A stretch of DNA of 36,530 bases from Thermoleophilaceae bacterium. Lineage in GTDB: Bacteria > Actinomycetota > Thermoleophilia > Solirubrobacterales > Thermoleophilaceae. The stretch is taken from assembly GCA_013698335.1 (NCBI GenBank), contig JACCVG010000055.1:1-36530 (forward strand). Reading direction: 5' to 3'. A program made the position numbers and the translations under genes. Below, piece after piece: positions 12,157 to 20,577 of the stretch (its first letter is position 1; each line of letters starts with the position of its first letter). The notes beneath the pieces were generated by a model. It saw only the letters and a list, made by a program, of their open reading frames with translations, was not told where the DNA came from and made no database searches.

Positions 12157-12693
12157 CTAGTCCTTGTCTACGTTTTCCTTCTCACATGACGTGAAATCGT
12201 TGTCGCCGAGGCCGCCTTCGCAGTTGTCCTTGCCGCTGCCGCCGTCGATCTCGTCGTCGTCGCGGTCACCCTCAAGCTTGTCGTCGCCCGCCTCGCCACG
12301 GAGGTCGTCGTCGTCACTGCCGCCGATCAGGCGGTCGTCGCCGAGGCCACCGAGGATCTCGTCCTCGCCATCCATGCCTTGGAGCTTGTCGTCGCCGCGC
12401 TGGCCGTAGATCTCGTCGTCACCGCCGCCGCCGGCGATGTTGTCGTCGCCATCGTCCCCGCAGATGATGTCGTCGCCGTCCTTGCCGACGATCTTGTCGT
12501 CGCCGTCGCCGGCGAGGATGACATCGTCGCCGTTGGTTCCCTTGACGGTGCCACCGCCGTCTCTGCCGGACTCGGTGACCTTCTCCCCTGCGCAGCGCTT
12601 GTTCTTCGCAGCGCTGGCCGTGCTCGCGAGCGGCAGCGCACAGACCACGAGCAGCAGCAGAACGGTCGGAATGGCCTTGAGCCCCTCGCGCAT
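12157..12693 (-). CDS. Secreted RTX (hemolysin-type Ca-binding nonapeptide) repeat protein
   Basis: Signal peptide MREGLKAIPTVLLLLVVCALPLASTASA then about 13 GGxGxDxUx-type nonapeptides; TAG-ATG junction with upstream ybaB. Confidence 0.88.
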   Translation of the reverse strand: MREGLKAIPTVLLLLVVCALPLASTASAAKNKRCAGEKVTESGRDGGGTVKGTNGDDVILAGDGDDKIVGKDGDDIICGDDGDDNIAGGGGDDEIYGQRGDDKLQGMDGEDEILGGLGDDRLIGGSDDDDLRGEAGDDKLEGDRDDDEIDGGSGKDNCEGGLGDNDFTSCEKENVDKD

Positions 12694-13044
12694 CTAGAGC
12701 CCCAGCCCCAGGCCTTCAAGGCCGCCTGGACCAGCCAGTCCGGCCAACCCACCGCTCGCGGCGGTCATCCGGGCGGCCGCCATCTCCTGGGCCGCCCTGA
12801 CCGCCTCGTTGACGGCGGCCATCACGAGGTCCTGAAGCAGGTCGACGTCCTCGGGATCGACCGCTTCGGGATCAATCAGCAGCTCGCGCAGCTCCAAGGC
12901 TCCTGTGATCTTGACGGTCACGGTCCCCCCTCCCGCGCTCGCCTCGACGACCTGCTCGCGCAGCTCCTCCTCGGCCTTGGCGAGGTCGGTCTGCATCTGC
13001 TGGACCTGCTGCATCATCTGCGCCATGTTCGGCTGCTTGGACAT
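12694..13044 (-). CDS. ybaB: YbaB/EbfC family nucleoid-associated protein
   Basis: MAQMMQQVQQMQTDLAKAEEELREQVVEASAGGGTVTVKITGALELRELLIDPEAV. Confidence 0.93.
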   Translation of the reverse strand: MSKQPNMAQMMQQVQQMQTDLAKAEEELREQVVEASAGGGTVTVKITGALELRELLIDPEAVDPEDVDLLQDLVMAAVNEAVRAAQEMAAARMTAASGGLAGLAGPGGLEGLGLGL

Positions 13045-14688
13045 CTATTGATCATCTCCCATCTGGTTGGCTTCGCGCGCAGGTAGGGCCGCCGCGTCTG
13101 AGTCGACGGCACCGAACTCGCTCTCGAGCCTGCGCAGCAGCTCCTCCTCGCTGAGCGTCGGCGGTCCAACCGTCTCACCGTTGAGCCGGTACTCGAGCTT
13201 CGGACTTGCTCCGGTCAGCCCGCGCACCGCGCGCGCCAGGAGGTCGCTGCTCGCCTCGGCCTTCTTCTTCAGGAACTCACGATCGGCCGGGAAGTCGACG
13301 ATCAGTCGTCCTGCCTCCAGAGCGGCTGCCCGTGCCTCACCGAACAGCGCGCCAACCATCGCGTTCTCCGAGCGGACCGCATCGACGACCGCGGGCCAGA
13401 GGCTCTGGAGCCGCTCGAGGCTCAGCTCCGTCTCTTCGGCCACCGGAGCCGAGGCCTCCACGGGGACGGGCGGGAGTGAGGGCGCGGCCGCGGGCGCAGG
13501 TGCGGAGTCCGGCTCGACTCGTGGCTCGGACGCCGGTGCAACCCCGCCCGCGAGCCGCCGCTCGAGCCCTTCGATCCGGTACATGAGCGCTTGCAGCGAG
13601 AGCTCGGTCGGCGGTTGCGTGGCCTTCAGCAGCGCGAGCTCGAGTCGCAGGCGGGGTTCCGACCCGTCCTTGACAGCGCTCAGGGCCTCCCCGAGCAGAT
13701 CAATCGCACGCAGGATCTCCGCGCTCGCGAGCCGCTGCGCCTGGGCGCTCAGCCGCTCGGCGTGCTCTGTCGAGAGCGCGAAGGCATCGGGTGGCTCGCC
13801 GAGCGTCTGAACGACGTAGATCCGGCGCAGGTGCTCCGCGAAATCGCGCATGAACTGGGTCGCGTCGCGGCCGGAACCGGACAGCCGCTCGACGGTCAGC
13901 AGCGCGGCCCGCGAATCGCCCGCGGCGAGCGCATCGGCCGCCTCGAGAATCAGATCTGTGTCGGCAACCCCGAGCACGGCCTGCACATCGCCGATGTCGA
14001 CCTGGTTACCGCCGTAGGTGACGAGCTGCTCGAGCGTCCCGAGCGCGTCGCGAAAGCTCCCGGTCGCCGCTCGGGCGATCATGGCGAGGGCTGCGTCAGG
14101 GGCGTCGATCTCCTCCTCGGCGGCGACCTTCGAGAGAACAGCGGCGATCTGCTCGACCGAAGGGCGATGGAAGTCGAACCGGTGGCAGCGGTCGACGATC
14201 GTGGCCGGCACCTTGTGCGCCTCGGTCGTGGCAAGTACGAAGACGACGTGCGCAGGAGGTTCCTCGAGAGTCTTGAGGAACGCGTTCCAGGCCGACTGCG
14301 AGAGCATGTGAGCCTCGTCGAGGATGTAGACGCGACGGCCGCCGCCCATTGGCGCGAGCGTGACGTTCTCGCGCAGCTCGCGAATGTCGTCGACAGAGTT
14401 GTTGGAGGCCGCGTCCATCTCGACGACGTCAAGCGACCGACCGTTCGCGATCGCGAGGCACGCGGGGTCCTCGGGGGCGAAGTCCGCGCTTGGACCGCCT
14501 TCGCAATTCAGCGCGCAGGCGAGCAGCTTCGCCATGCTCGTCTTCCCCGTTCCGCGCGACCCGACGAAGAGATAGGCGTGGTGAACCTTGCCGAGCTCGA
14601 TGGCGTTGCGCAGCGTCCGCACGATGTGTTCCTGGCCGACGACGTCATCGAAGCTGCGAGGACGATGGCGACGGTAGAGCGCGAGCAC
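13045..14688 (-). CDS. dnaX: DNA polymerase III subunit gamma/tau
   Basis: LYRRHRPRSFDDVVGQEHIVRTL, GSRGTGKTSMAKLLA, VYILDEAHMLSQSAWNAFLKTLEEPP. Confidence 0.95.
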   Translation of the reverse strand: MLALYRRHRPRSFDDVVGQEHIVRTLRNAIELGKVHHAYLFVGSRGTGKTSMAKLLACALNCEGGPSADFAPEDPACLAIANGRSLDVVEMDAASNNSVDDIRELRENVTLAPMGGGRRVYILDEAHMLSQSAWNAFLKTLEEPPAHVVFVLATTEAHKVPATIVDRCHRFDFHRPSVEQIAAVLSKVAAEEEIDAPDAALAMIARAATGSFRDALGTLEQLVTYGGNQVDIGDVQAVLGVADTDLILEAADALAAGDSRAALLTVERLSGSGRDATQFMRDFAEHLRRIYVVQTLGEPPDAFALSTEHAERLSAQAQRLASAEILRAIDLLGEALSAVKDGSEPRLRLELALLKATQPPTELSLQALMYRIEGLERRLAGGVAPASEPRVEPDSAPAPAAAPSLPPVPVEASAPVAEETELSLERLQSLWPAVVDAVRSENAMVGALFGEARAAALEAGRLIVDFPADREFLKKKAEASSDLLARAVRGLTGASPKLEYRLNGETVGPPTLSEEELLRRLESEFGAVDSDAAALPAREANQMGDDQ

Positions 14689-14742
14689 GGCCCTAGGATT
14701 CCAGATGCGCTCGTCGGCCCCTGGTCCGCCGAGGTCTTGCCG

Positions 14743-16227
14743 CTAGGACAGCGGCACGCGCGTGGTGACGATCTTCCGCTGCCCCTGCCGGTCGGTCACG
14801 CGGGCAACCAGCCGCAGCCGGTCTTTGGGCTTGGCCCCACGCAGCACCCGAGCGCCGGCGCGGGTGAAACGGACGTTGAGCGGCCGCGGCGAGGTCCCGC
14901 CGACGGCCTCGCCCGAGCCGATGATCCGGCGGCCCAGCTTCAGATCGGTCCGGACACCGCACGGCTCGCTGCAAACGAAGTTGAAGCGCGCGGCCCGGCT
15001 CCCCGGCCTGAGCTTGCGAACAGAGTCGAACGAAGCCTGCGGGGGACCCGTTTTGCCCTCGTCGTTGGAGACTATCGTCACCGCTGCGACGCGTTGGCTG
15101 GCCAGAATCGCATTCGCCGCGGGAAACGCCAGAGCCACACCAAACAGTTCGAACCGCTCGCTGAGCCGGTCATCGACGATCGGAATGCGGATCAGCCCAA
15201 CCGTTTGGCCCGCTTGGAAATCGACCCTCCCACCCTTCGCCTGGACGTAGTCCTCCCCGGCCCGTGCCCCGCCGTCGAAGGTCGAGTACAGGACGGAGGT
15301 TGGCCGCAAGTCGCCGCCCGTGCGGTCGACGACCAGATCGACGAACCGGCTCGATTCGGCACCGAGAACGGAGGTGTTCCGGAACTGGATGCTGCCGCCC
15401 GGCGCGATCGCGAGGCCGGACAGGGGCGCGCCGGACGCGATCGGCGGCGGATCGGGTCGGGCTTCACCGGTTTGGAGGTCGATCGAGGTGAGGCGCGAGA
15501 ATGGTTCGCCTGATCTCGTGGCCGTGGCGAACGCGCTGGAGCCGAGGATGTCGAGCGCGGTGGGCGAGTCGGTCTCGGAAATGCCCAGCTCGCCCCGCTC
15601 GGTGACCGTCCCGTCATCGGCGATGCGTACCAGCGCGTTGCTCTCGGCCGCGATCCCGAACAGGTCGGCGCCATCGTCGTAGGCGAGCGCGGAGAGACGA
15701 CCTCCAGGAGGGCTCAGCACCCCGTCGAATGGCGTTACCACTGTCCCGGCCGTTAGGTCATAACGAGCGCTGTTGTCAGCGGTGTCGACGACTCGCGCCG
15801 AACCTCCGCCCGGGGAGATGTCGAATCCGAAATCGGCGCTGCTGTTGGCCAGCCTTGGGTCCACGCTTGATCCATCGCCCACCGGGGTAACGATCCCGAC
15901 TGTCGTCTCGACGGTGTAGATACGCGCGTCCGAGCCGATTCCATAGAGGGAGCCGGAGGCGGGGTCGTAATCGATCCCCTTCAACGGGACGTCGATCGGC
16001 TCCAGCGATGCCACCCCGGCCCGGTCCACCACTTTGCGCAGCGGAATACCCGTCTTGGTGAAGGATGCCCCCGGGGCGTCGCTGTCAAAAGTCACGAGGC
16101 GAGTGCCAGAGTTTCCGAGGCCGACGATCGCCTCCCCGGCCTGAGCAGGGGCGGGCACGAGCAGGCACGCGAGCAACGCGGCCACGAGCGCGCGCGGCGC
16201 TCGGCGAGCGGGAACCTTCCTCACCAT
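14743..16227 (-). CDS. Secreted protein with DUF4394-like and Calx-beta-like regions
   Basis: Signal peptide ALVAALLACLLVPAPAQA; GLGNSGTRLVTFDSDAPGASF and KGIDYDPASGSLYGIGSDARIYTV (DUF4394-like); STFDGGARAGEDYVQAKGGRVDFQAGQT (Calx-beta-like). Confidence 0.75.
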   Translation of the reverse strand: MVRKVPARRAPRALVAALLACLLVPAPAQAGEAIVGLGNSGTRLVTFDSDAPGASFTKTGIPLRKVVDRAGVASLEPIDVPLKGIDYDPASGSLYGIGSDARIYTVETTVGIVTPVGDGSSVDPRLANSSADFGFDISPGGGSARVVDTADNSARYDLTAGTVVTPFDGVLSPPGGRLSALAYDDGADLFGIAAESNALVRIADDGTVTERGELGISETDSPTALDILGSSAFATATRSGEPFSRLTSIDLQTGEARPDPPPIASGAPLSGLAIAPGGSIQFRNTSVLGAESSRFVDLVVDRTGGDLRPTSVLYSTFDGGARAGEDYVQAKGGRVDFQAGQTVGLIRIPIVDDRLSERFELFGVALAFPAANAILASQRVAAVTIVSNDEGKTGPPQASFDSVRKLRPGSRAARFNFVCSEPCGVRTDLKLGRRIIGSGEAVGGTSPRPLNVRFTRAGARVLRGAKPKDRLRLVARVTDRQGQRKIVTTRVPLS

Positions 16228-16272
16228 GGCTACAGCTTGCCGGATGGCCGCGTCCGGAGCGCCGTGCCTCCC

Positions 16273-17154
16273 TCAGGCGCGAGATTCGAGCCGCTCGAAG
16301 GCGAGCGCGTCGAGCAACAGGCCGGTGAGCAGGCTCATGACCGAGAGGAACAGGTATTCGAGCAGGACGAACGCGGTGGCCAGGTTTCCGAAGATCGAAC
16401 CGTAATCGGCGAAGTTGGTCAGGTAGAAACCGACGAGCGCGCTCATCGCGACCCACAGCAACACCGAGAGCAACGCACCCCCGGTGACCCATTGAAGCGG
16501 GCGGTCGTGATCGGGGCCGGCGCGGACCAGCAGGCCGATCGCGACGACAAGCAGGGAGAGCCCGACGATCCAGCCGACGGTCGCTCCAAGAGTGCGGGGA
16601 AGACCGCCCGAGCCGAGAACCGCGCTGCCGGCTGCGCCGCCGAATTGGATCGCGGCGATCGCACCAAGGATCAGGACGATCAGGACGAAGGCCAAGGCGA
16701 CTGAGATCGCGAACTGGACACGCAACGAGCGGTCCTCCTCGATCTCATAGACGTCGTTGAGGCTCTTCATCACCTCGCGGACCACGCCGGAGGCCTGCCA
16801 AAGAGCGAACAGCGCACCGACCGTGACCCAGAAGATCTGCCCTTGTCCGAGGATCAACTCAACGGTGTCATCGACGACGGTGAAGGCCGCCGGTGAGGTC
16901 GAGGCGGCGAGCCGCGGGCTGAGGTCGGCGGTCCAGATCTCATCGAATCCGAAGAAGCCGATGGCGCCGAGCGCGCAGAGCGAGAGGGGGATCAGCGCTA
17001 AGGCGAGGCGAAAGGCGATCGCCCCGCCGAGCACGAGCAGCCCGCGCTCGCGGTAGCCATGGACGATCCCCTTGGCGAACTCGGCGAGCGTCAGGGCGGA
17101 CAGCTCTGCACGCAACTGACCGATGACGCGCGCGGGGCTCGTGACGATGCTCAT
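16273..17154 (-). CDS. YihY/BrkB family inner membrane protein
   Basis: RERGLLVLGGAIAFRLALALIPLSL, multiple TM segments, GSIFGNLATAFVLLEYLFLS. Confidence 0.85.
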   Translation of the reverse strand: MSIVTSPARVIGQLRAELSALTLAEFAKGIVHGYRERGLLVLGGAIAFRLALALIPLSLCALGAIGFFGFDEIWTADLSPRLAASTSPAAFTVVDDTVELILGQGQIFWVTVGALFALWQASGVVREVMKSLNDVYEIEEDRSLRVQFAISVALAFVLIVLILGAIAAIQFGGAAGSAVLGSGGLPRTLGATVGWIVGLSLLVVAIGLLVRAGPDHDRPLQWVTGGALLSVLLWVAMSALVGFYLTNFADYGSIFGNLATAFVLLEYLFLSVMSLLTGLLLDALAFERLESRA

Positions 17155-17229
17155 GTCCTCGAGTCTCCCCGATCACGAGCGAGAACGCGCCCCGAGCGAA
17201 TACGGACCGTGCACCCGGCGTCGAAGTGG

Positions 17230-17473
17230 ATCCCCTGGGCGCGCTTCCGTGCTCCGGCTCCGACCAGGCGAACCCGCGGCGCACGGACGGGATCGCTTAA
17301 GGCTGCTTCCTCCCGGATCTGACCTGGTTCACGGACGTCCATCGCACGGGACCTGGCCATCGACACCGTCGCGCGGCACGCTGACCCCAAGACACACACC
17401 CCTCGGACGGGGATTCGGCCTCGCTAGAGCGGATTGCGAGTGCAGGGCACCGCTACTTCCCCACCTAGCACGG
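17230..17473 (-). ncRNA. ffs: Signal recognition particle RNA, long bacterial type with Alu-like domain
   Basis: Minus strand has the SRP core GAACCAGGTCAGATCCGGGAGGAAGCAGCC; 5' part GTGCTAGGTGGGGAAGTAGCGGTGCCCTGCACTCGCAATCCGCT...GGCCGAATCCCC resembles the Alu domain of archaeal/large bacterial SRP RNA; CTTGGG/CCCAGG closes helix 5. Ends approximate. Confidence 0.85.
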
Positions 17474-17510
17474 TCCGCGGCGAGTGTACCGGCAGACGAT
17501 CCAGCAAGGC

Positions 17511-17542
17511 AAAGGGGCGGCGGATCGCTCCGCCGCCCCTTT
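17511..17542. terminator. Rho-independent-type terminator hairpin
   Basis: AAAGGGGCGGCGGA-TCGC-TCCGCCGCCCCTTT, 14-bp perfect stem just 3' of the 17569..18033(-) stop; symmetric, may act in both directions. Confidence 0.8.
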
Positions 17543-17568
17543 GGGCACTGCTCTAACTGCTCAGACGA

Positions 17569-18033
17569 TCAACCGCAGCCGAGGCGCTCGTTGTAGCGCT
17601 TCTTAAGGCCAGCGGGCTGTCCGCCCGTGAACTTGATCGTGACCTTCTTGTAGACCGGATCGTTCCGGTCGGCCGAACCCTTGCCCTTACGAGCGCAATT
17701 CTTCTTGTTCTTGAAGCGGAGCTTGACCTTGTTCTTGCCACTGACGCCTTCCACGTGGAGGCGGGCGCGCGCACGGACGTTGTTCTTGCCGTACTGCTTG
17801 TTGCGGTAACGAACCTTACGCAACTCGACATCGTCCTGGTTACGACGCGACTGCCCACAAGCCAGCTCGATGTGACGCGGCTTCTGAGTGAGGCGCTTGC
17901 AATCGTTCTCGATGTAAGTGTTCGCACGCTTACCATCGTCGTTGTTGTTGTGCTCGGCCGTTGCCGAACCGAGACCAACAGACAGCGAGAGCGCCGCAAC
18001 AGCGGCGACCGCGCCCATCTTCGTACCGTACAT
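17569..18033 (-). CDS. Secreted, highly basic small protein of unknown function
   Basis: Signal peptide MGAVAAVAALSLSVGLGSATA; Lys/Arg-rich mature part; strong SD (gaaggaggaa) before the ATG; own terminator. Confidence 0.75.
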   Translation of the reverse strand: MYGTKMGAVAAVAALSLSVGLGSATAEHNNNDDGKRANTYIENDCKRLTQKPRHIELACGQSRRNQDDVELRKVRYRNKQYGKNNVRARARLHVEGVSGKNKVKLRFKNKKNCARKGKGSADRNDPVYKKVTIKFTGGQPAGLKKRYNERLGCG

Positions 18034-18238
18034 ACGGTTCCTCCTTCGCTCGACCCGGCGCGATACGCACCCGGGTCATCTCTAGGACATCGGTGAGTTT
18101 AGCTTCCCCTTAGGAAGGTGGCAAGGCCGGCTCCACGAATATTGTGCAATCCCGCTGTTTACGGGGATTTCCGGGCGAATGATCGTCGAGGCCGAGGGAC
18201 AGCCCCCGCAACCGCCCCCCGCATTACGATGGACCTGA

Positions 18239-18310
18239 GGGCGCGTAGCTCAGTGGGAGAGCGCTCGCTTCACACGCGAGAGGTCGCAGGTTCGAAACCC
18301 GCCGCGCCCA
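18239..18310 (+). tRNA. tRNA-Val (anticodon CAC)
   Basis: GGGCGCG/CGCGCCC acceptor, CTCGC-TTCACAC-GCGAG anticodon arm, GCAGG-TTCGAAA-CCCGC T arm (one A-C mismatch). Confidence 0.93.
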
Positions 18311-18530
18311 TGCCCGGCAACCCCGCATCGCGAGCGGGATCCCGGCCGGGGGGCTCTCGAGGCCGCCTAGCCTGCGAGGCGCTCCGAACCCCGTTTGTGC
18401 CTAAATGCGCCTAAGAGAACGCCGAGTACTCGGCATGACTCCAGGCAAGCCGGGTGAAGCTCGGCGTGGACCTGGCCCGAACCTTCGGCGGTTGCGATCG
18501 CCCTCGACTGGACTCCGGGGCGTGAGCGCC

Positions 18531-18954
18531 CTACTCCGAGAGACCCACGGCTTCGAGGGCATCCGGGAAGTTCGGATATACGGTCCAGCGAGCAACCCGG
18601 CCGTCCCTCAGTTCGAACACGTGGCCGATCCTGATCTCGGTTTCGAGGGCCGTGGTTCGTCCAGAAGCTCGGACGTGGACATCGGTGACGACGAGGTTCG
18701 CCTTGTCGAAATATCTTGCGACTGCGAACTCGACTACGCCGAAAGCATCCGCGAGATCGCGAGCCGCCTGAACCAGGCCGTCATGCCCTCGGTATGTCCC
18801 GGTCCCGACAAGGCCGGAGCGCTGGCGAAGCTCGACCTCGGGATCAAAGAAGGCGCAGAGTCGGTTGAGATCCTCGATCCGGCGAGTTCTGTCGCTTCTC
18901 CAAGCCGGTTGACCCGTAGAGCCGCTTCACGATCTCCACGTTCTCCTGAGACAT
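18531..18954 (-). pseudogene. Frameshifted SnoaL/NTF2-like protein, tandem paralog of the neighbouring gene
   Basis: Starts MSQENVEIVKRLYGSTGLEKRQ then needs a frame change to read RIEDLNRLCAFFDPEVELRQRSGLVGTGTYRGHDGLVQAARDLADAFG...GRVARWTVYPNFPDALEAVGLSE*; span 424 nt, not a multiple of 3. Confidence 0.75.
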
Positions 18955-18957
18955 CGG

Positions 18958-19353
18958 CTACTCCGACAGGCCCACGGCTTCGAGGGCCTTGGCCAGCTGG
19001 TCGGTGGCGACCAAGCGAACTATCAGCCCGGCGCGGAAGGTGAACGCGGCTCCGGCATTCTGTGATTCGAGCGAGAGCCCCCGCTTACTGCGGCCCCGTA
19101 GCGAGTGGGCAACGACGACGTGCTCGCCGTCCTCAATCAGCTTCTCGATTGGGCCTGTGCTCCAGGCCTCCCAGAGAGTCAGCTGCTCGCGCCAGACATT
19201 GCGCATCTCGTCGAACCCAGCCGTCGTCGTGAAGTCGGGTCCGTAATCGATGATCAGTTCCACATCCGGGTGGTAGACATCCGTCTCGACGGCGAAGTCG
19301 CCTCGCTGCCAGCCCTCGTAGAGCTTCCGGACCACCTCGGCGTTCTGGCTCAT
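18958..19353 (-). CDS. SnoaL-like/NTF2-like domain protein
   Basis: MSQNAEVVRKLYEGWQRGDF...YHPDVELIIDYGPDFTTTAGFDEMRNVWREQL; typical SnoaL-like pattern. Confidence 0.85.
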   Translation of the reverse strand: MSQNAEVVRKLYEGWQRGDFAVETDVYHPDVELIIDYGPDFTTTAGFDEMRNVWREQLTLWEAWSTGPIEKLIEDGEHVVVAHSLRGRSKRGLSLESQNAGAAFTFRAGLIVRLVATDQLAKALEAVGLSE

Positions 19354-19396
19354 CGTCCGGGCAGTATCGCGCTGAATCGAGGGTGCGGTGCGCGAT

Positions 19397-19570
19397 CTAG
19401 CGCGCCTTCGCCACAGCCAAAGGCAACTCCGTGGCCTCGGCGGCCGGGGCAGCGGCCGCGCTGCCTTTCACGAGCGCCCGCAGCCGGGCCCTCTCGCCGT
19501 CGTCTCGTTCCATCGACTGGCGATAGATCGAGAGCGCAAGGGTCGGGTCGGTGTGGCCCAGCTCCTCTTC
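19397..19570 (-). pseudogene. C-terminal remnant of tyrosine recombinase/phage integrase
   Basis: Translation ELGHTDPTLALSIYRQSMERDDGERARLRALVKG matches the integrase C-terminal LGHxxxxxTLxxYxxxM pattern; no catalytic core found upstream. Confidence 0.6.
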
Positions 19571-19635
19571 GCGTGAATCCGGCGCCCGGAAGCCCCTCGC
19601 AGAGGGGGATTTGTCATAACTGCGCTCAGTCCGGT

Positions 19636-19795
19636 AGCCTGCCCTCTTCGTAAACAGGTAGAGCCGAGTCCCCGCCGAACAGAGGTGGGGAGCGGGGGAA
19701 CCAAACTTTGGGGCGAATCCACTCCGGTGGGAGCGCTGCTCCTTGAGCGCCAGCCCGACAGCTAACCCCGTAGGCCTGAGCAAAGGAGACTGTCG
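19636..19795 (+). promoter_or_regulatory. Cyclic di-AMP riboswitch (ydaO-yuaA type)
   Basis: GAGCGGGGGAACCAAACTTTGGGGCGAATCC...CCCGACAGCTAACCCCGTAGGC...GGAGAC matches conserved ydaO blocks, directly upstream of an NlpC/P60 gene; ends approximate. Confidence 0.88.
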
Positions 19796-19798
19796 ACC

Positions 19799-20434
19799 TT
19801 GCATTTCCAGGAACCACGCCTACGCCGTTCCAAACTGACAGCGATCTGCGCCGCAGTGGCACTATCCGCCCTCTTTGCGCTGCCCACCACCTACGCCGCG
19901 GCGAAGATCGACGACGGCTTCACGCAGCCGAGCGAAGGCGGCGGCAAGGGAGGCAAGGGCGACGACAAGGATTCGGTCAAGTCCAGCGGCGAGCAGTCGG
20001 ACAAGCGCGTGGGGAAGGCGAAGCTCGACAAGAACGGTGAGGCGATCGCACCGAAGGGCGCGCCGAAGGAGGTCGTCAAGGCGATCAAGGCCGCCAACAA
20101 GATCAGCGACGCGCCCTACCAGTACGGCGGCGGCCACTCGGACAAGAAGAGCAAGGGTTTCGACTGCTCCGGAGCGATCAGCTACGCGTTGATCGCGGCC
20201 AAGCTGCTGAAGACTCCGGACGACTCTGGCGGCTTCATGAGCTACGGCAAGAAGGGCAAGGGCGAGTGGATCTCGGTCTTCGCCAACAACGGCCACGCCT
20301 ACATCACGATGGCCGGCCTGCGCTTTGACACCTCGTCGGGTGGCGACGGGAACAACCAGGGTGACGGTCCGCGCTGGCGCGAGACGAAGGCCCCGAAGAA
20401 GGGGTACGAGATCCGCCACCCGCGCGGTCTCTGA
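19799..20434 (+). CDS. Secreted NlpC/P60-like peptidoglycan hydrolase
   Basis: Signal peptide; APYQYGGGHSDKKSKGFDCSGAISYAL (catalytic Cys) and NNGHAYITMAG (His); probable TTG start after GGAG. Confidence 0.85.
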   Translation: MHFQEPRLRRSKLTAICAAVALSALFALPTTYAAAKIDDGFTQPSEGGGKGGKGDDKDSVKSSGEQSDKRVGKAKLDKNGEAIAPKGAPKEVVKAIKAANKISDAPYQYGGGHSDKKSKGFDCSGAISYALIAAKLLKTPDDSGGFMSYGKKGKGEWISVFANNGHAYITMAGLRFDTSSGGDGNNQGDGPRWRETKAPKKGYEIRHPRGL

Positions 20435-20577
20435 CCGGCGTCAGAAGGCCGCGGGCTCAGTCTCGTCCGCGAGGACGGGATCGCTTACCGGCGGCGCTTC
20501 ACCGGCTAGCCGCGCCGATCAGACCTCGCCGCGACGTCCTACGCGTCGTCGGCCCGCATGCGCCACCAGCGGGAACC

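Noticed and set aside
12157-12693. 27-bp periodic DNA as a CRISPR-like or intergenic repeat array
   Set aside because: Periodicity is explained by in-frame RTX nonapeptides after a signal peptide; no constant repeats with unique spacers.
13591-15513. 640-aa plus-strand ORF
   Set aside because: Antisense to dnaX and the DUF4394/Calx-beta gene; composition reflects high-GC antisense codons, no domain recognised.
17059-17596. ORFs over the SRP RNA region on both strands
   Set aside because: The region is explained by the SRP RNA and a terminator.
18405-19043. 212-aa plus-strand ORF
   Set aside because: Antisense to the frameshifted SnoaL-like pseudogene; the minus strand carries the family signal.
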